A stretch of 20,804 nt of DNA. Source: an uncultured Bacteroidales bacterium (lineage in GTDB: Bacteria; Bacteroidota; Bacteroidia; Bacteroidales; P3). The number at the start of each line of letters is the position of its first letter. Position 1 is the stretch's first letter. Below the pieces are notes generated by a model, which saw only the letters and a program-made list of their open reading frames with translations, was not told the DNA's origin and ran no database searches. Positions 5,467 to 12,372 of this stretch are shown here, one piece after another. The position numbers and the translations under genes are program-made. The DNA lies in assembly GCA_937901525.1 (NCBI GenBank), contig CALDHX010000028.1:1-20804 (forward strand), in the 5' to 3' direction.

Positions 5467-8055
5467 TTATTCTTCAAAAATTATTTCTCCTCTTGCTCGT
5501 GAGAAGGTAAATGTACCGAAATCAATTAGTCCATTTCTATTGACAATCATATCGTATTTCATTCCTTTTCTTACAATTACCTCGTATTTGTCTGCAAAGT
5601 ATTTTCCAATGTAAGCAGATTTGAATGTAAGTACTGAATTGTCTAAAATATTTCCTTCTTCATCAAAAGCTTTGTCTTTATCTTTGAAGTCATCTTTTGT
5701 TATTCTTCCCTCTAATAAGAATTTCATTGCTAAATCCCAATCTAATACTGCTGCATCTTTATGTTTTTCATCGTAAATACATGGAACAGCTTTTCCATTT
5801 AATATGATATATATTTGTGCTTTGTTACCATTTATCATGGAAACTTTAATATGGTTGTCTGTATAAACGATTGGGATTTCTGTGTCTGGCGGTGGCACTG
5901 TTCCTGATACCATATCTACTATTGGAGCATTTAATGCAGCATCTTTTAAACTATCTATTACCGCTTTTGGCACGTAGTCTGTTCTTAATATACGAAATTC
6001 TGTTCTTCTGTTTAGTTGGTGTGCTGCTTCTCTTTCGTTTTTGGTTCTTAATCTATTGATGTAGTCATCTGTAAGTGTTACTCCTTTTGCAAAAGAGTAT
6101 TCTTTTCCTCCAAATTCTGATACACAATTTGTTTTTAGTGTACGAGGTATTCTGTCTCCATAGCCTTTTGGAACTAATCTATCTCTGTCAATTCCTCTCG
6201 CTACAAGAAAGTCTACTACTGATTCGGCTCTTCTTTGGCTTAATGTGTCATTTGTTACTCTAAGGAAAGGACGTGAGTCTGTGTGTGAGGCAAGTTCTAT
6301 TACGTATGATGGGTTATTAACCAATATTACTAATAAGTCTGATAAAGAGTCTTGATATTGGTCTTTTAATTCCCATTTTGCTAAGTCATAACGTATTTCT
6401 GGTAATACGATTGGCTCTTTTGGTATTGGTTTTAATTTGAAGTCGTGAACTAATTCTGTGGTTGTAGTTAGTCCAACGGTTGATTCTTTTCCTTCATTGT
6501 TGAAGTATCCTATTTGCGATACTTGTATTTTATAATTAACGTTATATCTTAATTGTTCGGTTGTGAAGTTGTAATCTCCTTTTCTATCAGTTCTTGTTTC
6601 TATGGTTGAATTGTCATCTCCTATTAAACGAACTCTTGCTCCTTCTATGGCTTGCATAGATTTGTCATCGCGAATTTTTCCTTTTAAAGAGAATAATAAC
6701 GGTGCTCTGTAAAAAGAATAAATGTCGTCTCCTCCTGTTCCTCCTTCTCTGTTAGAAGAGAAAAATCCGGATTCTTCTGCTGCTATGTTTTCTTCTGGAA
6801 CTTTATTGTAGATGATACCTATTTCATCTGATGGACTATTGATAGGATACATTAAGTTTTGAGGTTCACTCCATTCTTCATTAACAAATTCTGTGTAGAA
6901 TAAGTCCATACCTCCTAATCCTGGTAATCCGTCTGATGAATAGTATAGTCTTGTGTTGGAACGTAAGGTTGGGAATTGTTCGTTGCCTTCTGTGTTGACT
7001 AATTTACCTAAATTTACAACGTTTCCAAAAGGTTCTTCAATGCTATTTCTGGTTGCTTTCCATAAGTCGTATCCTCCTACTCCTCCTGGACGGTTAGAAG
7101 AGAAATAAAGTGTTAATTCGTCAGAAGAAATAGCTGGGTGGAAATAGTTAAATGCTGTATCTCCAAGGTCAATCATAACAAATGGAGATTGGTTTTCTTC
7201 ACTTTCTTCTTTTTGTGCTTTTCTTTTGCTCTTTTTGTCTTTATCTACTGGTCTATTAGTGTAGATGGCACAATTTAATTGTTCTCTGTATTGAATAAGA
7301 CAGCGAGAAAAATAAACATTTTGTGTGGTTGAGCCTTTTGCAAATACGAGTTCCCCTTCGTTTGCTTCGGTATTTATTTGATCTATCGAGATTAAGTTTG
7401 GTTCACTCAACTCTCTTTGTTTTAATTTGGCACTTGTGTAAATGTTTGAGAAATATTCCCCTGTCCACACGTCCACTTCTTCGCTATCTTCTTTTGGTCG
7501 AGAAGATGTAAATATAACTTCGTTTTCATCTTCTGAGGCAGAAAAACGTGGACCCCAATCATTCCATTCTGTATTGACGTTTTTAACCTCTTCTACTTGG
7601 TGTCGAGTTGGATTATTCATCCATTTTTTTGCTAATTCTATCGACTGCAAACGTCTTTTTGCTAAGGCATCATCTGGAACGAGTTTTAAATATTCCTTGT
7701 AGTTGTATTCGGCAGCGTCCCATTCACTATTGAACTTTTGAATGTCTGCCATATAAAGAAAAATCTTTGGCTGAACATCATAATATTTGGCTTTTACCAA
7801 TCTTTGGTAAGTTTTTACTGCCATTTTTTGATCATTCATATAGCGATAACATTCTGCTTGTTGGAACATTATCCTGTTTTTTTCTTCTCTGTTACCTTTT
7901 ATCTTAGTGTATGCTTCTTTATATAAATCTACTGCTGTGATATATTGTTTGTTTTCAAAAGCCTCATCGGCTAACTCGGTCAAACTTCTTTTTTGAGCAA
8001 ATACATTTACACTTGCAACTATCAAAAAGAAAAAAATTACTTGTTTTAATTTCAT
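5467..8055 (-). CDS. PorE-like OmpA-family protein: TPR, beta-propeller, CRD, OmpA domain and a degenerate retropepsin-like tail
   Basis: This is an envelope protein of 862 residues with a signal peptide at 1-21 (ending VFAQ). TPR-like helices cover about 25-145 (ADEAFENKQYITAVDLYKEA). PD40/WD40-like propeller repeats run about 160-450, with repeated YFSSNRPGG and YYSSDG blade ends. A carboxypeptidase-regulatory-like fold spans about 454-540 (LKGKIRDDKSMQAIEGARVR). The OmpA peptidoglycan-binding domain covers about 550-692, with the diagnostic HTDSR (591-595), LSQRRAESV (605-613), KGYGD (630-634) and NRRTEFRI. The first four match the order described for PorE of the type IX secretion system, and a T9SS cargo gene is in this window. 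A further domain at about 730-862 resembles clan AA aspartic proteases, but the DTG triad is YDEKHKD at 761-767, so it is probably inactive. The retropepsin reading is an inference by eye; OmpA-family identity is certain. Confidence 0.9.
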   Translation of the reverse strand: MKLKQVIFFFLIVASVNVFAQKRSLTELADEAFENKQYITAVDLYKEAYTKIKGNREEKNRIMFQQAECYRYMNDQKMAVKTYQRLVKAKYYDVQPKIFLYMADIQKFNSEWDAAEYNYKEYLKLVPDDALAKRRLQSIELAKKWMNNPTRHQVEEVKNVNTEWNDWGPRFSASEDENEVIFTSSRPKEDSEEVDVWTGEYFSNIYTSAKLKQRELSEPNLISIDQINTEANEGELVFAKGSTTQNVYFSRCLIQYREQLNCAIYTNRPVDKDKKSKRKAQKEESEENQSPFVMIDLGDTAFNYFHPAISSDELTLYFSSNRPGGVGGYDLWKATRNSIEEPFGNVVNLGKLVNTEGNEQFPTLRSNTRLYYSSDGLPGLGGMDLFYTEFVNEEWSEPQNLMYPINSPSDEIGIIYNKVPEENIAAEESGFFSSNREGGTGGDDIYSFYRAPLLFSLKGKIRDDKSMQAIEGARVRLIGDDNSTIETRTDRKGDYNFTTEQLRYNVNYKIQVSQIGYFNNEGKESTVGLTTTTELVHDFKLKPIPKEPIVLPEIRYDLAKWELKDQYQDSLSDLLVILVNNPSYVIELASHTDSRPFLRVTNDTLSQRRAESVVDFLVARGIDRDRLVPKGYGDRIPRTLKTNCVSEFGGKEYSFAKGVTLTDDYINRLRTKNEREAAHQLNRRTEFRILRTDYVPKAVIDSLKDAALNAPIVDMVSGTVPPPDTEIPIVYTDNHIKVSMINGNKAQIYIILNGKAVPCIYDEKHKDAAVLDWDLAMKFLLEGRITKDDFKDKDKAFDEEGNILDNSVLTFKSAYIGKYFADKYEVIVRKGMKYDMIVNRNGLIDFGTFTFSRARGEIIFEE

Positions 8056-8109
8056 ATACTTAATAAATTTTTAGAAAAAGTTGAAAAGAAATACTTCTTT
8101 TACTGACTA

Positions 8110-8117
8110 CAAAAATA
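8110..8117 (-). promoter_or_regulatory. -7 box for the PorE-like gene
   Basis: TATTTTTG on the minus strand matches TAnnTTTG, 54 bases before the ATG at 8055. It lies in the 106-base gap after the DivIC-like gene, so the large gene probably has its own promoter. Confidence 0.5.
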
Positions 8118-8161
8118 CAAATTTTCTATTAAACACTAAAAAAAACAATGTTTTTTTCATT

Positions 8162-8503
8162 TTAATGTTCTAAATCTTGGTGCGAAACATTGTTTTCTTG
8201 TTGTTTTATTACATATATATCTTCGTTTTCTGTCTTCATTGTATATTTCTCTCTACCATATTTTTCTTTTGCTTTAATATTTTTTTCTAAGTCTGCTTTT
8301 CTAATACTATCTTGTGCGATTTCGCTTAGAATAAAGTTTTTCTTTTGTTCTACTTCTTCGTATTGTTTCTTGACTTTAAAGTGATAGATAATATTGTTGT
8401 CAGGAGACAATAATAACAAAAAGGCAAAAAAAAGTATTGTTATAGAATATTTGTTTAGAAGTATTCTATAAAATTTGTTCTTTTTTAAATCAGATATATT
8501 CAT
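8162..8503 (-). CDS. Septum formation initiator (DivIC/FtsB-like) protein
   Basis: A small bitopic protein of 113 residues: short cytoplasmic N-terminus, one membrane segment at about 19-33 (YSITILFFAFLLLLSP), a periplasmic coiled coil at about 44-80, then the family ending KYGREKYTMKTENEDIYVIK. That ending matches the (x)AREKYxMxxxxEDxFVI signature of Bacteroidota septum initiators. FtsB/DivIC joins FtsL and FtsQ/DivIB in the divisome and helps to switch on septal peptidoglycan synthesis. The start codon overlaps the stop codon of the HAD gene by one base (TAATG), so translation is probably coupled. The tail after residue 100 is variable and may be disordered. Confidence 0.85.
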   Translation of the reverse strand: MNISDLKKNKFYRILLNKYSITILFFAFLLLLSPDNNIIYHFKVKKQYEEVEQKKNFILSEIAQDSIRKADLEKNIKAKEKYGREKYTMKTENEDIYVIKQQENNVSHQDLEH

Positions 8504-9123
8504 TATATGATTTTTTTGCTATATAAGTCAATTAATGTTTCTCCATTAGTAAGCCAATAGGTGTTAAGACCTATTTGTTTTGCTCCTTCAAGATGTTGAG
8601 GAGAATCATCTATGAATAATGTTTCTTCTGCTTTTATTCCCGCATCGTCAAGTACGAATTGAAAAGATTCAGGGTGAGGTTTTCTTCTGTGAATTTCGTT
8701 TGAGAAATATGCTTTATTGAAAACACAAGTGAATAAATCAAATCCTAATTGTTTTTCAAAATCTTTCTTTAAGTATTCTATGTGTAATTCGTTAGTGTTT
8801 GAGAATAAATAAAGATTGTATTTTAATTTTAAAACGCCAAGCAATTGAATGATTTCTTTTGGTAGGTTAAGAATCATAGAAAACCAAGCTTTGTCAATTT
8901 GTTCATCAGTAATAGGGGTTTGTACTAACTCTCTAATTCCATTTCTAAACTCTTCAATAGTGCAATTTCCTTCTTCAAAAGTGTCAATTATAGGAACTTG
9001 TTTTGCTTGTGTATAAATTTTGTCAAAATTCTCTATTCCAAAACTTTTAAATGTTTCTACGACTTTGTGATAACTAACATCAAGTATCACACCTCCCATA
9101 TCTAATAATAAATTTTTGATCAT
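8503..9123 (-). CDS. HAD-superfamily hydrolase (subfamily IA)
   Basis: This soluble phosphohydrolase-like enzyme has 206 residues. All four HAD motifs can be seen. Motif I is LLLDMGGVILD with nucleophile Asp8; the usual second Asp is Gly10, as in the DLGGV/DLGNV subgroup of YihX-like phosphatases. Motif II is FSNTNE with Ser108. Motif III is the Lys148 in RRKPHPESF, and motif IV is FIDDSPQHLEGA with Asp172 and Asp173. A helical cap occupies about 15-85. Sugar phosphates or similar small phosphoesters are likely substrates, but none can be singled out. It begins 2 bases after thiL and overlaps the septum-initiator gene, so the three form an operon. A link with thiamine phosphates is possible from position alone. 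Confidence 0.88.
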   Translation of the reverse strand: MIKNLLLDMGGVILDVSYHKVVETFKSFGIENFDKIYTQAKQVPIIDTFEEGNCTIEEFRNGIRELVQTPITDEQIDKAWFSMILNLPKEIIQLLGVLKLKYNLYLFSNTNELHIEYLKKDFEKQLGFDLFTCVFNKAYFSNEIHRRKPHPESFQFVLDDAGIKAEETLFIDDSPQHLEGAKQIGLNTYWLTNGETLIDLYSKKII

Positions 9124-9125
9124 TG

Positions 9126-10175
9126 TTACTCGTTTTCTTTATTTTTATAATGATTCCAACCTTGTGCTTTCAATTCTATTGTGGTATTTTGTGGTGTTAC
9201 TAATTGACAGCCTAATGATTTATCGGTTATGTGTCCTATGATATGTATGTTTTCGTTTTTTTGTATTTTTTCGTAGTCTTTTTGATTGATAGTAAATAGT
9301 AATTCATAGTCTTCGCCTCCGTTTAAGGCTCCTGTGTCAGCTAAAATCTTAAATTCTTCAAATGTTTTTGATGCTCTATAATCAATAGGAAGTTTTTCCA
9401 AATATATTTCACAGCCAACTTCTGATTGTGTGCAGATGTGCAAAGCCTCAGAGGCAAGTCCATCAGAAATATCTATCATTGAAGTTGGCAAAATACCTTC
9501 TTGTTCAAAAAAATCAATGATTTTCTTTTGTGCTTCTGGTTTTAATTGACGTCCAACTTCGTATTCGTAATCTTTTAATTGAGGTTGACTATTGGGATTT
9601 ACCATAAAAGCAGCTTTTTCTCTTTGTAAGACTAATAAACCTGCGTATGCTGCTCCTAAATCTCCTGTTACGCATAATAAATCGTAAGGTTTTGCACCAT
9701 TTCTTCTAACGATTTTTTCTTTTTCTGCTTCTCCTATAACGGTTATTGAAAGAAACATTCCGGCAGTTGAACTTGTTGTGTCTCCTCCAACAACATCTAC
9801 TCCATATTTTTCGCAAGCAAGATAAATTCCTGCATACAATTCTTCTAATGCTTCAACACTATATCTATTGCTAACGGCTAATGAAATTGTAATTTGTTTA
9901 GGACGAGCATTCATTGCATAGATGTCTGAAAAATTAACTACGCAAGCTTTATATCCTAAATGTTTTAAAGGAGTGTAAACCATGTCAAAATGCACTCCTT
10001 CTGTCATTATATCTGTAGAAACTAAAACAACTTTGTCTTTATATTCTAAACAAGCTGCATCATCTCCAATAGATAATATTGTACTGCTATTTTTTATTTG
10101 TCTTTTATGCTCAGGGGTGAGTCTTTCTATTAAGCCAAACTCACCCAAACTTTCTAATTCTGTTCTTTCACTCAT
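9126..10175 (-). CDS. thiL: Thiamine-monophosphate kinase
   Basis: ThiL phosphorylates thiamine monophosphate with ATP to give thiamine diphosphate, the active cofactor. The protein is 349 residues, normal for the family. It shows GDDAA at 37-41, the substrate/Mg region STDIMTEGVHFD at 53-64, KACVVNFSDIYAMNARP at 76-92, GGDTTSS at 130-136, the glycine-rich VTGDLGAAYAGL at 169-180, DISDGL at 235-240 and GGEDYELLF at 286-294. The usual DxxVEGVHF appears here as DIMTEGVHF, a conservative difference. It is the first gene of the thiL-HAD-DivIC group. No other thiamine synthesis gene is in the window and no TPP riboswitch is visible upstream. Confidence 0.95.
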   Translation of the reverse strand: MSERTELESLGEFGLIERLTPEHKRQIKNSSTILSIGDDAACLEYKDKVVLVSTDIMTEGVHFDMVYTPLKHLGYKACVVNFSDIYAMNARPKQITISLAVSNRYSVEALEELYAGIYLACEKYGVDVVGGDTTSSTAGMFLSITVIGEAEKEKIVRRNGAKPYDLLCVTGDLGAAYAGLLVLQREKAAFMVNPNSQPQLKDYEYEVGRQLKPEAQKKIIDFFEQEGILPTSMIDISDGLASEALHICTQSEVGCEIYLEKLPIDYRASKTFEEFKILADTGALNGGEDYELLFTINQKDYEKIQKNENIHIIGHITDKSLGCQLVTPQNTTIELKAQGWNHYKNKENE

Positions 10176-10203
10176 TTAACAAAATGTATTGCTTTTCAAA
10201 TTG

Positions 10204-10211
10204 CAAATATA
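10204..10211 (-). promoter_or_regulatory. -7 box for thiL operon
   Basis: TATATTTG on the minus strand matches TAnnTTTG, 28 bases before the ATG at 10175 and 8 bases beyond the stop of the upstream barrel gene, so thiL has its own promoter. Confidence 0.55.
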
Positions 10212-10219
10212 TGAATAAT

Positions 10220-10900
10220 TTACATTTTAAGAACAATACTTATCCAAAGGTCATTGCTTGATATATTAGGAAAATGGGCTTTTTCAGTAAAACCAGTAAC
10301 GGTTGTGATTCCTTTATGTGCAATAAGATTGTAGTCAATGCTTATTCCGACAGCTCTTTCTCCGATGTGAGCTTGTTTATCTTTATAAATCCACCAAGTT
10401 AAGCCTATTGGAACAATGGCATTCATAGAAGTAAGTGCTAATTCAGGCTCAAATTCTTCTTCTTCGTTTTTTATTGTATGCAAGAAGTTGTTATATTGCC
10501 CTCCAAATCCGACAGAAAATTCAAAATCGTAATGTTTATATCTGTAAAATACATACGCGATTTCTAATTTGCTGCCATAGCTTCTTAATTCTGAGTATTG
10601 GTCTTCGTGAGCACTTACAGAAGGGGCAGAAGAGGCATAACTTTCAGTTAGAATAGAAAGTCTATCTTTGAAATAATATCCAAAACCAAGTGTGAAGCCG
10701 GTTTGTATGAAAGGATTGAATGCTTTATATTTAGGATAACTTGCTTTTATGCTCGTGTTTAAGTCTTTGAAGTTACTTAATACGCCCATAGTAAAGCTTG
10801 CAGTAGAAACAAAGCCTGAGGTTTTTACATTTTGTTGTGCAACTAAATTTAAATTAGTTGTTAAACAAATAATCGCTAAAATTAAAATTGATTTTTTCAT
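10220..10900 (-). CDS. Predicted outer-membrane protein, small barrel
   Basis: The start at 10900 gives MKKSILILAIICLTTNLNLV, a clean signal peptide with a likely cut after VAQ at about 22, and a protein of 226 residues. An open frame continues upstream to 10975 but would cover the terminator hairpin at 10959-10994, so I reject it. The mature part has alternating strands rich in Tyr, Phe and Gly: FTLGFGYYFKDRLSILTESY, KLEIAYVFYRYKHYDFEFSV, and a final strand DLWISIVLKM. This fits a small Bacteroidota outer-membrane barrel, but it is not recognisably related to the pair at 3027-4529. Function unknown. It sits between buk and thiL on the same strand, separated from buk by a terminator. Confidence 0.75.
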   Translation of the reverse strand: MKKSILILAIICLTTNLNLVAQQNVKTSGFVSTASFTMGVLSNFKDLNTSIKASYPKYKAFNPFIQTGFTLGFGYYFKDRLSILTESYASSAPSVSAHEDQYSELRSYGSKLEIAYVFYRYKHYDFEFSVGFGGQYNNFLHTIKNEEEEFEPELALTSMNAIVPIGLTWWIYKDKQAHIGERAVGISIDYNLIAHKGITTVTGFTEKAHFPNISSNDLWISIVLKM

Positions 10901-10958
10901 GATACCATTGTGTTTTTGATTTTGCTTTAATAACATTTCTTTTTTACAATGGTTCAAA

Positions 10959-10994
10959 AAAATAGGGAAATTCAAAAAAGAATTTCCCTATTTT
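10959..10994 (-). terminator. Terminator after butyrate kinase
   Basis: The stem AATAGGGAAATTC / GAATTTCCCTATT, with an A-rich loop and T-runs on both sides, stands 20 bases past the buk stop codon. It separates buk from the following barrel gene. Confidence 0.85.
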
Positions 10995-11014
10995 GTGTTT
11001 TATAAATATTTATC

Positions 11015-12094
11015 TTATTTGTATTCTTTGCATTCTATTTCTTTGTTCAAGAACATAGTTGCATTCATTGCTAAGGCTCCCATTTCGTCTTCGCCTGCAT
11101 AGATTTCTACCGGTGCAATGAATTTTACTCTTTCTATTACTTCTTCATCGAAAGGTTTTCCGTAAGCTATTCCTCCTGTAAGTACGATTGCATCTACTTG
11201 TCCGTTCAATACGGTTGCCGCTGCACCAATTTCTTTTGCTACTTGATAAGCCATAGCTGATTGAATGAAGGCATGTTCTTCGCTTCCTTCTTTTGCTTTT
11301 ACTTCAACTGTGTAAGCGTCATTTGTTCCTAAGTATGCTACGTATCCTCCGTTGCCTACTATCATTTTCTTTATTTGTTCTTTTGTGTATTCGCCACTAA
11401 AACATGCGTTTACTATTTCATTTACTGGTAAAGAACCTGTTCTTTCTGGTGAGAATGGACCTTCTCCGTCTAAGGCTTGGTTTACATCTATTACTAAGCC
11501 TTTTTTGTGAACTCCTACTGATACTCCACCTCCTAAGTGTACGATTATAAGGTTAAGGTCTTCGTATTTTTTGTTGTGATCTTTTGCATATTTTCTTGCA
11601 ATGGCTTTTTGGTTCAATGCATGGAAGATTGAACGACGTGGAAACTTAGGATGTCCACTGATTCTTGCCAATGGTTCCATTTCATCTACAACAACAGGGT
11701 CTGCAATAATGGCTGGAACGTTGTTTAGGCTACTTGCTATGTCGTTTGCTATAAGTCCACCTAAGTTACAAGCGTGTTCTCCTGATACTCCTTTCTTTAA
11801 GTCTTCAATCATGGCTGCATTTACTCCCCAAACACCAGAAGAAATAGGTTTTACTAAACCTCCACGACCTACTATCACTTTAAATTCGTTTAAGTCATAG
11901 CCTGCTGTTGCTATTTCTTCAAGTATGAGCGATTTTCTAAACTCATATTGGTCTGCTATACGATCATATTTTGCTATTTCTTCGGCTGAGTGTTTTATGT
12001 TTTTGACAAATAGTTGTGTTTCTCCGTCATAAACCGCTACCTTAGTTGATGTTGAACCTGGATTTATTGCTAAAATCAATTGTTTGTTACTCAT
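11015..12094 (-). CDS. buk: Butyrate kinase
   Basis: The enzyme interconverts butyryl phosphate + ADP and butyrate + ATP, the last step of one butyrate-forming route; some relatives act on branched-chain acids. It is an ASKHA-fold acid kinase of 359 residues. It shows the phosphate-binding opening LAINPGSTSTKVAVYDG (8-24), FHALNQKAIARKYA (157-170), the second phosphate loop HLGGGVSVG (186-194), EGPFSPERTGSLP (211-223) and an adenosine-binding VLTGGIAYG near the C-terminus. The EGPFSPERTG segment separates it from acetate kinase. The expected partner phosphotransbutyrylase (ptb) is not next to it: upstream lies a divergent barrel gene. It has a full Bacteroidota promoter and a 3' terminator, so it is transcribed alone. 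Confidence 0.95.
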   Translation of the reverse strand: MSNKQLILAINPGSTSTKVAVYDGETQLFVKNIKHSAEEIAKYDRIADQYEFRKSLILEEIATAGYDLNEFKVIVGRGGLVKPISSGVWGVNAAMIEDLKKGVSGEHACNLGGLIANDIASSLNNVPAIIADPVVVDEMEPLARISGHPKFPRRSIFHALNQKAIARKYAKDHNKKYEDLNLIIVHLGGGVSVGVHKKGLVIDVNQALDGEGPFSPERTGSLPVNEIVNACFSGEYTKEQIKKMIVGNGGYVAYLGTNDAYTVEVKAKEGSEEHAFIQSAMAYQVAKEIGAAATVLNGQVDAIVLTGGIAYGKPFDEEVIERVKFIAPVEIYAGEDEMGALAMNATMFLNKEIECKEYK

Positions 12095-12133
12095 ATCTCT
12101 TTATTTTTTATTTTAATTATTTCTTCTTTTGTG

Positions 12134-12163
12134 CAAATATAAAAAGAAAGTTTTAAACGCAAA
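12134..12163 (-). promoter_or_regulatory. Complete Bacteroidota promoter of buk
   Basis: On the minus strand a -33 TTTG (12160-12163) is followed after 18 bases by the -7 box TATATTTG (12134-12141). The 5' UTR to the ATG at 12094 would be about 30 bases. This is the best-matching promoter of the window. Confidence 0.75.
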
Positions 12164-12215
12164 AATAAATCAAAGAAATAATTTAATATTTAAATTGTAT
12201 AATTGTATTTTAATC

Positions 12216-12281
12216 AAGATAAACTGTTAGTACGAATAAGATAAAATATCAGTACGAACAAGATAAACTGTTAGTACGAAC
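12216..12281. repeat. Three phased 22-bp tandem repeats in the divergent buk/barrel region
   Basis: The unit AAGATAAACTGTTAGTACGAA plus C/T occurs at 12216-12237, 12238-12259 (with ATATCAG in place of CTGTTAG) and 12260-12281, with a decayed fourth unit after it. Each unit carries GTTAGTACGAAC or a variant, a near-perfect palindrome (10 of 12 bases symmetric). Twenty-two bases is about two helical turns, so sites would face the same side of the DNA. They lie ~55-120 bases upstream of the buk promoter and ~55-120 upstream of the other one. The rest of the 278-base gap is plain AT-rich sequence. Confidence 0.8.
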
Positions 12282-12335
12282 AAAATAAAATAATGACTTT
12301 TTATGATTTCTTTTATTTTTATCCTTAAAAAAATT

Positions 12336-12343
12336 TATCTTTG
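12336..12343 (+). promoter_or_regulatory. -7 box for the barrel gene at 12373
   Basis: TATCTTTG matches TAnnTTTG, 29 bases before the ATG at 12373. Confidence 0.6.
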
Positions 12344-12372
12344 CAAAATATACATATTTTATATTTAGACTT

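Noticed and set aside
10901..10975. Upstream extension of the barrel protein at 10220
   Set aside because: The extension lies over the buk terminator hairpin and puts a polar stretch before a good signal peptide.
12216..12281. 22-bp repeats as a CRISPR array
   Set aside because: The units are directly adjacent with no spacers, and no cas gene is nearby.
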